Origin: Pusillimonas sp. UBA3987 | GTDB lineage: Bacteria; Pseudomonadota; Gammaproteobacteria; Burkholderiales; Burkholderiaceae_B | NCBI GenBank assembly: GCA_002384935.1 | Contig: DGCD01000003.1 | Coordinates: 62,001-126,000, forward strand | DNA length: 64,000 nucleotides | Direction: 5' to 3' | Part shown: positions 35,868 to 42,946 of the stretch, piece by piece | How positions within the stretch are numbered: position 1 is the stretch's first letter | How the letters are laid out: each line of letters begins with the position of its first letter | Made by a program: the position numbers and the translations under genes | The notes under the pieces: model-generated | The model's database searches: none | Seen by the model: the letters and a program-made list of their open reading frames with translations, nothing else | What the model was told of the DNA's origin: nothing

Positions 35868-36449
35868 ATGGTTCAAATCAAAAAAAACGACATGAGGGAG
35901 GCCATCCTGGTTTCCGCTTTCGATTTGTTTTCGCGCAAGGGCTACACGGCAACGACTATGGCCGATATTGCGCGGCAGGCCGAGATGAACGTGGGAACGC
36001 TCTATGTTTACTTTGATTCAAAAATGGCTTTGCTCTATGTTATTTACCGTCCCTGGCTTGAGCACCAGCTGAACGAGCTTGCGGATTCGGTAAGAAAGTT
36101 AAGATCGCCGGCAACGAAATTACAACGTTTGTTTACAGGCTTGTGGAGCGATATTCCCGCAGCAGACCACTCTTTTGCCAATGCGCTTATAGAGGCACTT
36201 GCCTTGGCGCCTCCCGAACTGGGTAAACAGGACAACCTCTTGTCTCAGGTGGAGGTGTTTCTGAATGATCTTTTGCTGGAGATTCTGCCTCCTGAGCGCC
36301 ATGTTCTCTTGCGCGAAGGCCTGTTGTCACACCTTATATGGATGGCTTTTGATGGTTTCACCATTAATGTTCGCCTTAGTGACACGCGCGATGTCACCCG
36401 TATTGCTGAACTAATGACAGCAATGGTGCTGGGCCACCGCTTCGAATAA
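35868..36449 (+). CDS. TetR family transcriptional regulator
   Basis: A 193-residue regulator with an N-terminal TetR DNA-binding domain: REAILVSAFDLFSRKGYTATTM and DIARQAEMNVGTLYVYFDSK (about 10-50) are the classic helix-turn-helix strings. The C-terminal ligand domain (about 70-190) is not assignable to an inducer. It lies between two catabolic gene groups, divergent from the dioxygenase operon and upstream of the molybdenum-hydroxylase operon, so it is the best local candidate to control both. An intrinsic terminator follows. Confidence 0.93.
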   Translation: MVQIKKNDMREAILVSAFDLFSRKGYTATTMADIARQAEMNVGTLYVYFDSKMALLYVIYRPWLEHQLNELADSVRKLRSPATKLQRLFTGLWSDIPAADHSFANALIEALALAPPELGKQDNLLSQVEVFLNDLLLEILPPERHVLLREGLLSHLIWMAFDGFTINVRLSDTRDVTRIAELMTAMVLGHRFE

Positions 36450-36488
36450 TTTAATCCGCGATAGGTCTCTACGAGAAATCGCCTTCAG

Positions 36489-36523
36489 GCAGGCCGGGGT
36501 TGCGTGCCTGCTTTCTTTTTTTT
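36489..36523 (+). terminator. Intrinsic terminator after the TetR gene
   Basis: GCAGGC (36489-36494) pairs with GCCTGC (36506-36511) around an 11-base loop, followed by TTTCTTTTTTTT. It ends transcription 40-75 bases after the regulator stop and isolates the operon downstream. Confidence 0.8.
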
Positions 36524-36783
36524 GCCCGCTCCTGGCTATTTTCGGGTTTGCGTCGCATTTGTTCCTTCAGTGGCAAGTGTCGCCGCATCACTATTTTTGA
36601 CACCTTCTTAATCAAATGACATTTGTTTTTGATTGAGTCGGGTTGCAGAAAAGCCTTCTTTTTCACGCTCGCGAAGCTGGTTTTTTATTAGGGATATCCC
36701 CATGTTTTCGCTATTTTTAGGGTTTATACTGACCAATTGTGGCGTTACTCATAGTGACTCTCGTTGACATGAATAACACTTAA

Positions 36784-36809
36784 ATTCAATATATCATTCA
36801 TTATTGAAT
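36784..36809. promoter_or_regulatory. Inverted repeat ahead of the molybdenum-hydroxylase operon
   Basis: ATTCAATA (36784-36791) and TATTGAAT (36802-36809) are perfect 8-base arms separated by 10 bases, ending 35 bases before the first gene. Size and place fit an operator. The same arms were not seen in the dioxygenase promoter region, so one shared regulator for both operons is not proven. Confidence 0.6.
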
Positions 36810-36844
36810 AACCTAATCGCTAACCTGTTATCGAGCAATTGTTT

Positions 36845-37306
36845 ATGGAAATGTCGAGTGAGCGTGTTGTCCCCGCACCTGTACCCACCGTTTGGGCGGC
36901 CTTGAACAACACTGAAGTATTGCGTGAATGCATTACCGGCTGTGACCGGCTTGAAGAGTTGGAGACTGGCGTGTACGACGTCGCGATGGCGGTAAGGGTT
37001 GGTCCTGTCAACGCCAAATTTAAAGGGCGTATGTTATTGCTGGATGTCGAGGCACCCACGGCTTACACCATCAAGTTTGAAGGTCAAGGTGGTATCGCCG
37101 GATTTGCAAAGGGGCTGGCGAAAGTTTCATTGGTGCCGCATGCCGATTCAGAACAAACCTTATTGCGTTACGAGGTTTCAGCTCAAATTGGTGGGAAACT
37201 GGCGCAGTTGGGTTCCCGCCTGGTTGATAGTGCCGCAAAAAAGATGGCCGATGATTTTTTTGAGAAGTTTGTGGCGTCGTTCTCCGCTCGTCCTGAGAAC
37301 GCCTGA
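36845..37306 (+). CDS. CoxG-like SRPBCC protein
   Basis: A 153-residue protein of the CoxG/SRPBCC (START-like) family: the N-terminus MEMSSERVVPAPVPTVWAALNN and GCDRLEELETGVYDVAM are typical. CoxG proteins accompany molybdenum hydroxylases of the CO dehydrogenase type and help enzyme assembly or membrane recruitment. Here the C-terminal membrane anchor found in some CoxG proteins is absent. The ATG at 36845 is chosen over a TTG two codons upstream. It is the first gene of the operon, 97 bases before the FAD subunit gene. Confidence 0.85.
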   Translation: MEMSSERVVPAPVPTVWAALNNTEVLRECITGCDRLEELETGVYDVAMAVRVGPVNAKFKGRMLLLDVEAPTAYTIKFEGQGGIAGFAKGLAKVSLVPHADSEQTLLRYEVSAQIGGKLAQLGSRLVDSAAKKMADDFFEKFVASFSARPENA

Positions 37307-37403
37307 TCGGCGTATTTTATTTGCAGGCTCTGGCTGCTCACACGCGCGAGGGTTTGACGTTGATTGCGATCAACATGAGGTTTAAAAGGCAGAGGTTCAC
37401 GAA

Positions 37404-38282
37404 ATGAAGGCGCCAGATTTTAATTATTGTTGTCCGCGTTCAATAGACGAGGTGTGTCACCTGTTAGACGAGTACGGTAGCGATGCACGAGTGCTTGCCG
37501 GTGGTCAAAGTCTGGTTCCGGCCATGAACCTCAGGTTGTCTTCTGCCGAGGTGCTGGTTGACATCAACCGGGTTGAAGGCCTTGATGGCGTGGGCTTGTC
37601 TGAGGATCAGACCTATGTGCGGGTGGGGGCACTGGGTCGACATGCCCAGGTTGCCGCATCCGCTGTGATTCGTGACCATGTTCCGCTGGTTCACCAAGCC
37701 ATGAAATATGTTGCCCACCCGGCGGTTCGCAATCGGGGAACAACGTGTGGGAGTCTTGCGTTGGCTGACCCTTCGGCGGAGATGCCGGCCTGTGCAGTGG
37801 CACTCAATGCAACCCTGGTCTTGCATAGCCGGCGTGATGGCGAACGCCAGGTGTTGGCCCGGGCGTTCTTCCAGGGGCTTTATGATACCGCCCGACGCGA
37901 TGACGAACTGCTGGTTGAGGTCAGATGGCCTGTTGTTAAACCCGGGATCTTTGTCGGTTTCGGTGAAATCAGCCGTCGACACGGCGATTTCGCACAGGTG
38001 GGTGTTGCGGCCCAATGCGAGATTAAAAACAGTGTCGTGCATGAAATCGACCTGGTCACGTTCGGCGTTGGGGCAACGCCGGTATATGCGATTGATGCCG
38101 GGCCCATTGTTCACGGCAAAGTCGCTTCTGTCGAGCTGGCCAAGGAGCTTGCAGCAAAGGTTGCGGCTTCACTTGAAATCGATACTTTTGATCAGCCGGA
38201 TATCAAGCGTCAGCAAGCTCGCGCTCTGATTGCCCGCGTCGCCACGCAAATGTTTCAGGAGGCTGGCTGTGGAAACGAATAG
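37404..38282 (+). CDS. Molybdenum hydroxylase FAD-binding (medium, CoxM-like) subunit
   Basis: The 292-residue flavoprotein subunit of a xanthine oxidase-family enzyme. The FAD-binding segments are LAGGQSLVPAMNLRLS (about 31-46) and HPAVRNRGTTCGSLALADPSAE (about 107-128, two conserved loops), and the C-terminal CO-deh-flav-C domain ends it. It passes electrons from the iron-sulfur subunit to an acceptor. The order medium-small-large matches CO dehydrogenase and quinoline oxidoreductase operons. The last 14 bases overlap the small-subunit gene. Confidence 0.92.
   Translation: MKAPDFNYCCPRSIDEVCHLLDEYGSDARVLAGGQSLVPAMNLRLSSAEVLVDINRVEGLDGVGLSEDQTYVRVGALGRHAQVAASAVIRDHVPLVHQAMKYVAHPAVRNRGTTCGSLALADPSAEMPACAVALNATLVLHSRRDGERQVLARAFFQGLYDTARRDDELLVEVRWPVVKPGIFVGFGEISRRHGDFAQVGVAAQCEIKNSVVHEIDLVTFGVGATPVYAIDAGPIVHGKVASVELAKELAAKVAASLEIDTFDQPDIKRQQARALIARVATQMFQEAGCGNE
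38257..38271 (+). promoter_or_regulatory. Ribosome-binding site that fixes the small-subunit start
   Basis: AGGAGG at 38257-38262, six bases before GTG at 38269. The in-frame ATG at 38287 has no comparable site, so the GTG inside the upstream gene is the more likely start. Confidence 0.7.
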
Positions 38283-38754
38283 ACACATGGAGATTGAATT
38301 CAAGCTTAATGGTGTGCTTTGCAAACGTGAGGTACCCGTACGAAGAAATCTTGTTGATTTCTTGCGTCACGACCTGGGGCTGACCGGCACCCATGTGGGA
38401 TGCGAATCGGGTATTTGCGGGGCTTGTAATGTCAGGGTTGATGGAGTCGTTGCCAGGGGTTGCCTGATGTTTGCGGTTCAAATCGATGGCAGGGAAGTGG
38501 AAACCATCGAGGGGGTTGTCCAGTCGGGTGAAGCGCAAGCCTTGCATAAAGCGTTCGTTGCCCGAAATGCGTTGCAATGTGGTTACTGTACGCCCGGTAT
38601 GATCATGACCGGTTTGGAACTCATTAATTCCGGGCGTGACGTCGATCGAACGCAGATCCGTGAAGAAATATCGGGAAATTTTTGCCGTTGCACTGGATAT
38701 CAAGCCATTGTGGATGCAATTGAAATGGTCGTAACGGAGCGTAGACGAAAATGA
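38269..38754 (+). CDS. Molybdenum hydroxylase [2Fe-2S] (small, CoxS-like) subunit
   Basis: The 161-residue iron-sulfur subunit with both clusters intact. The plant-ferredoxin-like cluster is in VGCESGICGACNVRVDG and a further Cys (ARGCLMF), and the second cluster is in QCGYCTPGMIMT and GNFCRCTGYQAIVDAI. It wires the molybdenum centre to FAD. The start is GTG at 38269, chosen for the AGGAGG six bases upstream; it gives six extra residues compared with the ATG at 38287. The stop overlaps the large-subunit start by 4 bases (ATGA). Confidence 0.92.
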   Translation: METNRHMEIEFKLNGVLCKREVPVRRNLVDFLRHDLGLTGTHVGCESGICGACNVRVDGVVARGCLMFAVQIDGREVETIEGVVQSGEAQALHKAFVARNALQCGYCTPGMIMTGLELINSGRDVDRTQIREEISGNFCRCTGYQAIVDAIEMVVTERRRK

Positions 38755-41096
38755 GTCATTTGCACACTTTCACCCTTGATGCCTTTGGTCGATCTGAACC
38801 GCGGGAGGCTGCGCAACGTCTGGCAGCCGGGCAGGGATGCTATCTGGACGATGTGACCCTGGGAAAACATTATCACATCGCTTTTTATCGAAGTCCGTTT
38901 GCCCGGGCACGTTTTACCATTGGTGACTTGTCGTCGGCGGCGTCGATGCCGGGTGTTCTCAAAATTGTCACCGGCAAGGATCTTCAGGCGGTGTGCGAGC
39001 CTTGGGTTGCCCGGCTGGATTTACTTCCGCAGCATCAATCCGCGCCTCAACATGCCCTGGCGATTGACGAGGTGTATTGGCAGGGTGAGCCGGTGCTTGC
39101 GGTTGTTGCCCAAACGCGGGCACAGGCAGAGGATGTACTTGATTTTATAGACATCGATTGGGAAGATCTGGATGCCGTTGTCGATGCAGAGCAGGCACTG
39201 CTGCCCAATTCTCCGCTTGCACATCCGGCCTTGAACAGCAATCTGGCGCTCGAGCGAACACTTGACAAAAATGATGCCGATTTGGCTTTCGAGAAAGCAG
39301 ATTACGTGGTTACACATCGCTTTTCGTTCGGTCGCCAAACTGGCGTTCCCCTGGAGTCGCGTGGAGTGGTGGCCCGGTTCGACTCCCGTGATGGTTCGCT
39401 GACGGTGCATCAGTCGCATCAGTCTCCCTTTCAAATGCAGGAAATTTATGCAAGGCAGCTTGCCATTCCCATGGGCAAGGTTCGCGTGATTTGTCCCGAC
39501 GTGGGAGGGGCATTTGGTATTAAGCTGCATGCGTATCCCGACGAGATGGCAACAGTGGCCATAGCACGGTTGCTGGGTATTACCGTGAAGTATCAGGCCG
39601 ATCGGCTTGAGTCGTTTGTGAGCGATGCACATGCAAGGGACGCAACGGCGCAGGCCTCGCTGGCGTTGGATAGTGAAGGTCATGTTCTTGGGCTGCGGTT
39701 TGATGCTTTATTTACATTTGGCGCCGTTTCCCTGTATCCGCGCAGTAGCGTCGGGGAAGCGTTGCAAGTGCTGGATATGTGTGGCGCCGCCTATAACATT
39801 CCGGCGGTCAAAGGGCGAGTCAGGGGCGCGTTCGTGAACAAGGTGCCTACCGGCGCCTACAGGGCGGTTGGTCAGCCGCTGGCCGCGGCAATCATCGAAC
39901 AGCTACTTGATAACGCGGCGGCTGCGCTGGGAATGGACCGCCTGAAAATTCGTGCGTTGAATTATCGCAGCACAGTTCAACCCGACGACTTGTCGTTGAA
40001 TGAGTGTCTGGTCAAGCTTGAAAAGGAAATCGATTTCCAGGCGTATGCAAGTTGGCAGAGCGAGCAACGCCAGAATCAACGGTATGTCGGTTTGGGCCTG
40101 TGTACTTTTATTGAACAAACGGGCGTGGGTTCGGGGCTTTACGGCAGAAATGGCGTGAAGGTCGCAGGTAAAGAAGCCGTGCGGCTGCAGTTACTTGCCG
40201 ATGGCAGTTTGTCGTGCGTTACAAGTGCTTCGGAAAGCGGCCAGGGTGTTCATACCGGGCTGGCGCAAATTGTTGCCGATGTAATGGGGTGCTCATTATC
40301 GTGCGTCAGTGTCATGAGTGGAGATACCCAACGAGACCCGATCGGGGGTGGTTCGTGGGCCTCCCGAGGTGCCTCGCTGGGTGGCGAAGCGGCACTGAGA
40401 GCGGCAAAAGTGTTGCGCGCGAACGTGCTGGAGATTGTGGCGGCCTGGAAAGGCGTTTCGGCTGAGCATCTGGTTATCAAGGAAGGGCAGGTTCATACCG
40501 CTTCGAACGAGGTTTTATGTTCGCTAGCCGAGTTGGCCCATGTCTCGCACTATAACTCCACGCAGGTTCCGCTTGAGGCGTTGCCGGAACTGACGGTGGA
40601 ACGTCATTTTGCACCTGCCGACAAGCCGTATTTTCTTGCCAATGGTATCCAGGCTGTTTCGCTCGAGGTGGATATTGAAACCGGTTTGATTCATCTGCTT
40701 GATTTTTGGGTTGTCGAGGATTGCGGCCGAATCCTGAATCCGCTACTGGTCGATGAACAAATCAGGGGCGGTGTTGTTCAGGGTATTGGAGCTGCACTTT
40801 ACGAACATTGTGTCTACAGTGATACAGGCCAGATGACTAACGCGTCATTAGCCGATTACCTGGTGCCCATGGCCTCGGAAATGCCTGATATCCAGGTTTC
40901 GCATCTGGTAACACCCGAACCCACAACGACGTTAGGCGCAAAAGGCGTGGGTGAAGCAGGTACGGTGGGTGCCATAGGGGCCATTTGGTCGGCGGTGAAT
41001 GACGCGCTCAGGCCACTGGGGGTGTCGCTGGAGCAACAGCCTTTCACGCCCGAACGCGTATTGTCCTCGGTTTTGGCTGCCAAATCTGAATTGTGA
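38751..41096 (+). CDS. Molybdenum hydroxylase molybdopterin-binding (large, CoxL-like) subunit
   Basis: The 781-residue catalytic subunit of a xanthine oxidase-family molybdenum hydroxylase, which inserts oxygen from water into a C-H bond, often next to a ring nitrogen. It carries DVGGAFGIKLHAYPDEM (about 248), PTGAYRAVGQPLAA (about 366) and the C-terminal GAKGVGEAGTVGAIGAI with the catalytic Glu (about 734). The active-site loop does not have the AYxCSFR signature of form I CO dehydrogenase, so CO oxidation is unlikely. The substrate is unknown; a heteroaromatic is plausible given the dioxygenase next door. Confidence 0.92.
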   Translation: MSHLHTFTLDAFGRSEPREAAQRLAAGQGCYLDDVTLGKHYHIAFYRSPFARARFTIGDLSSAASMPGVLKIVTGKDLQAVCEPWVARLDLLPQHQSAPQHALAIDEVYWQGEPVLAVVAQTRAQAEDVLDFIDIDWEDLDAVVDAEQALLPNSPLAHPALNSNLALERTLDKNDADLAFEKADYVVTHRFSFGRQTGVPLESRGVVARFDSRDGSLTVHQSHQSPFQMQEIYARQLAIPMGKVRVICPDVGGAFGIKLHAYPDEMATVAIARLLGITVKYQADRLESFVSDAHARDATAQASLALDSEGHVLGLRFDALFTFGAVSLYPRSSVGEALQVLDMCGAAYNIPAVKGRVRGAFVNKVPTGAYRAVGQPLAAAIIEQLLDNAAAALGMDRLKIRALNYRSTVQPDDLSLNECLVKLEKEIDFQAYASWQSEQRQNQRYVGLGLCTFIEQTGVGSGLYGRNGVKVAGKEAVRLQLLADGSLSCVTSASESGQGVHTGLAQIVADVMGCSLSCVSVMSGDTQRDPIGGGSWASRGASLGGEAALRAAKVLRANVLEIVAAWKGVSAEHLVIKEGQVHTASNEVLCSLAELAHVSHYNSTQVPLEALPELTVERHFAPADKPYFLANGIQAVSLEVDIETGLIHLLDFWVVEDCGRILNPLLVDEQIRGGVVQGIGAALYEHCVYSDTGQMTNASLADYLVPMASEMPDIQVSHLVTPEPTTTLGAKGVGEAGTVGAIGAIWSAVNDALRPLGVSLEQQPFTPERVLSSVLAAKSEL

Positions 41097-41110
41097 AAAC
41101 CCGCCTGACC

Positions 41111-41137
41111 TAAAGAACGCCCGATTCCTGTCGTTAA
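41111..41137 (+). promoter_or_regulatory. Sigma-28 (FliA)-type promoter for the chemoreceptor
   Basis: TAAA (41111-41114), 15 bases, then GTCGTTAA (41130-41137). The consensus is TAAA-N15-GCCGATAA, so the spacing is exact and 6 of 8 bases of the -10 match. It lies 45 bases upstream of the chemoreceptor start. Confidence 0.65.
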
Positions 41138-41182
41138 CTCCGACTGCAGAAAAAGTTTGTAAAGCTTCTACAGGAGAGGACG

Positions 41183-42946
41183 GTGAATCGGTTCAAAATT
41201 GGTACGCGGCTCACATTGGGCTTTGGCCTGATGATTGTATTTATGGCCATACTTATGGCTGTGTCGTTAATGCGCATGAATGCGGGCGCCCAGGCCACCA
41301 CCGAGATTACCGAGCGTGGAATGAAGGCCGAACGCTTGGTGTCCCGATGGTTAAGCGTCATGAGCGAAAACAGCATTCAAATGGATGTATTGGGCATGTT
41401 GTACGACCCGGGCTTGCGTGAGCAATTCGAAAAAGCCATTGAGAAAGGTAGTGCCGAAAGTTCAAAAATACAACAAGAGCTGCAGTTGCTGCTCAGTGAC
41501 CCCGCGGCGTTGGAATTGTTTCAGGATACTCAACGTTCCCGGGCGGATTTCAATGCGGCAAATACGCAAGCGTTGCAGGCACAGCGCGAGGGCGATTTTG
41601 CCACGGCCGACAAAATGCTGACCGAAACGGTGCCAGACTTGCGTGCCAAGTATGAAAAAAGCGTACACGATTTGCTGGCTTTCCAGCAAAAACAAATTAA
41701 TGAGCGCTCAACGCGCCTGGATTTAGACAATGCGCTGGCGATAAAAATAGTATTTGCGGTGGGTGCCGTTGCATTATTGCTGGGTATCTTGTTTGCGTTC
41801 GGTATTACCCGCTCTATTGTGCGACCGCTGCAAACTGCGGTGGGCTATGCCAAGGCCATTTCCAATCGTGATCTAACCCGTCAGGTCGATGTGCGTGGTA
41901 AAGATGAAACGGCAGAATTGTTGCTGGCCTTGCGCCAGATGAATCAGAACCTGGTGGGTGTGATCAGCAAAGTGCAGTCTGGCTCCGAGTCGATCGCGAC
42001 GGCTTCCAGCCAGATTGCCTCAGGTAATACTGACCTTTCATCGCGTACGGAAGAACAGGCCAGTTCTTTGGCGGAAACGGCCGCCACGATGGAACAGCTC
42101 ACCACGACGGTACAGCTGAATACCGACAACGCGCGCAAAGCCAATCAGTTGGCCGGTTCGGCCTCGAAGGTTGCGGTCGAGAGCGGCGACGTGGTGGGTC
42201 AGGTGGTTGAAACCATGAGCAGTATCGACCAGCGCGCCAAGCAGGTCGCCGATATTATTACCGTAATCGATGGTATTGCCTTCCAAACCAATATCCTGGC
42301 GTTGAACGCGGCCGTGGAAGCGGCTCGCGCAGGCGAGCAGGGTAAAGGTTTTGCCGTGGTGGCCAGCGAGGTTCGTTCGCTGGCGCAACGCAGTGCCCAA
42401 GCCGCCAAGGAAATTAAAGATCTGATCGAAATGTCGGTCGCTGCCACGAATCAGGGTAATACGCTGGTCAACAAGGCAGGCGAGTCCATGAAGCTCACGG
42501 TCGATAGCATTATGCAGGTCGTTGACATCATGGAAGAAATTGCAGCAGCCAGCGAAGAACAAAGCACCGGTATCGAGCAGGTGAATCAGGCTGTAATGCA
42601 GATGGATCAGGTAACCCAGCAAAATGCTGCCCTGGTCGAGGAAGCGTCGGTTGCGTCGCAGAATATGCAGTCGCAGGCGGCCGACCTATCGCGTTTGGTG
42701 TCTACTTTCAAAGTTAACCTCATTGAGGATCTAGGCTGGAAACCAGGCAGTTCGAACGGCGATGGCGGTGGTGCCTCATCCGGCCCCGACGAATCTGACG
42801 GCCGTGTGTCAAAGCGCTCAAAAAAGGCGTCTTCAAAAAAATCTGAAGACGCCGGTGTGAGTGAAAATGATTGGGTCGACGATGCCGACTCGTCTGATGG
42901 GTCAGACGACCGGCGCGCAGGCTCGCGTTTGGCCTTGGGGTACTGA
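41183..42946 (+). CDS. Methyl-accepting chemotaxis protein
   Basis: Chemoreceptor of 587 residues, topology TM (about 10-30), periplasmic four-helix-bundle sensor, TM (about 188-212), HAMP, and a cytoplasmic signalling coiled coil. The hairpin tip is EVRSLAQRSAQAAKEIKDLI (about 395) and the methylation region EEIAAASEEQSTGIEQVNQAV is clear. The C-terminus beyond the coiled coil is Ser/Lys/Asp-rich and has no NWETF-like tail. GTG start at 41183 follows AGGAGAGGAC. The last 45 bases overlap the convergent metE gene. The ligand is unknown; next to a catabolic operon it may sense a related compound. Confidence 0.93.
   Translation: MNRFKIGTRLTLGFGLMIVFMAILMAVSLMRMNAGAQATTEITERGMKAERLVSRWLSVMSENSIQMDVLGMLYDPGLREQFEKAIEKGSAESSKIQQELQLLLSDPAALELFQDTQRSRADFNAANTQALQAQREGDFATADKMLTETVPDLRAKYEKSVHDLLAFQQKQINERSTRLDLDNALAIKIVFAVGAVALLLGILFAFGITRSIVRPLQTAVGYAKAISNRDLTRQVDVRGKDETAELLLALRQMNQNLVGVISKVQSGSESIATASSQIASGNTDLSSRTEEQASSLAETAATMEQLTTTVQLNTDNARKANQLAGSASKVAVESGDVVGQVVETMSSIDQRAKQVADIITVIDGIAFQTNILALNAAVEAARAGEQGKGFAVVASEVRSLAQRSAQAAKEIKDLIEMSVAATNQGNTLVNKAGESMKLTVDSIMQVVDIMEEIAAASEEQSTGIEQVNQAVMQMDQVTQQNAALVEEASVASQNMQSQAADLSRLVSTFKVNLIEDLGWKPGSSNGDGGGASSGPDESDGRVSKRSKKASSKKSEDAGVSENDWVDDADSSDGSDDRRAGSRLALGY

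Larger units (their letters stand above)
36450..36838. other. 389-base intergenic region between TetR and the molybdenum-hydroxylase operon
   Basis: It contains the TetR terminator (36489-36523) and, near its right end, an inverted repeat (36784-36809). The rest is AT-rich after 36660 with no supported gene. A 65-codon basic frame on the minus strand (36469-36666) overlaps the terminator, has no recognisable family and is not called. Confidence 0.6.

Noticed and set aside
36469..36666. 65-codon basic minus-strand frame
   Set aside because: Overlaps the TetR terminator, has no ribosome site or family match.
36839..41096. Aerobic CO dehydrogenase
   Set aside because: The active-site loop lacks the form I signature and the usual CoxDEF genes are absent.
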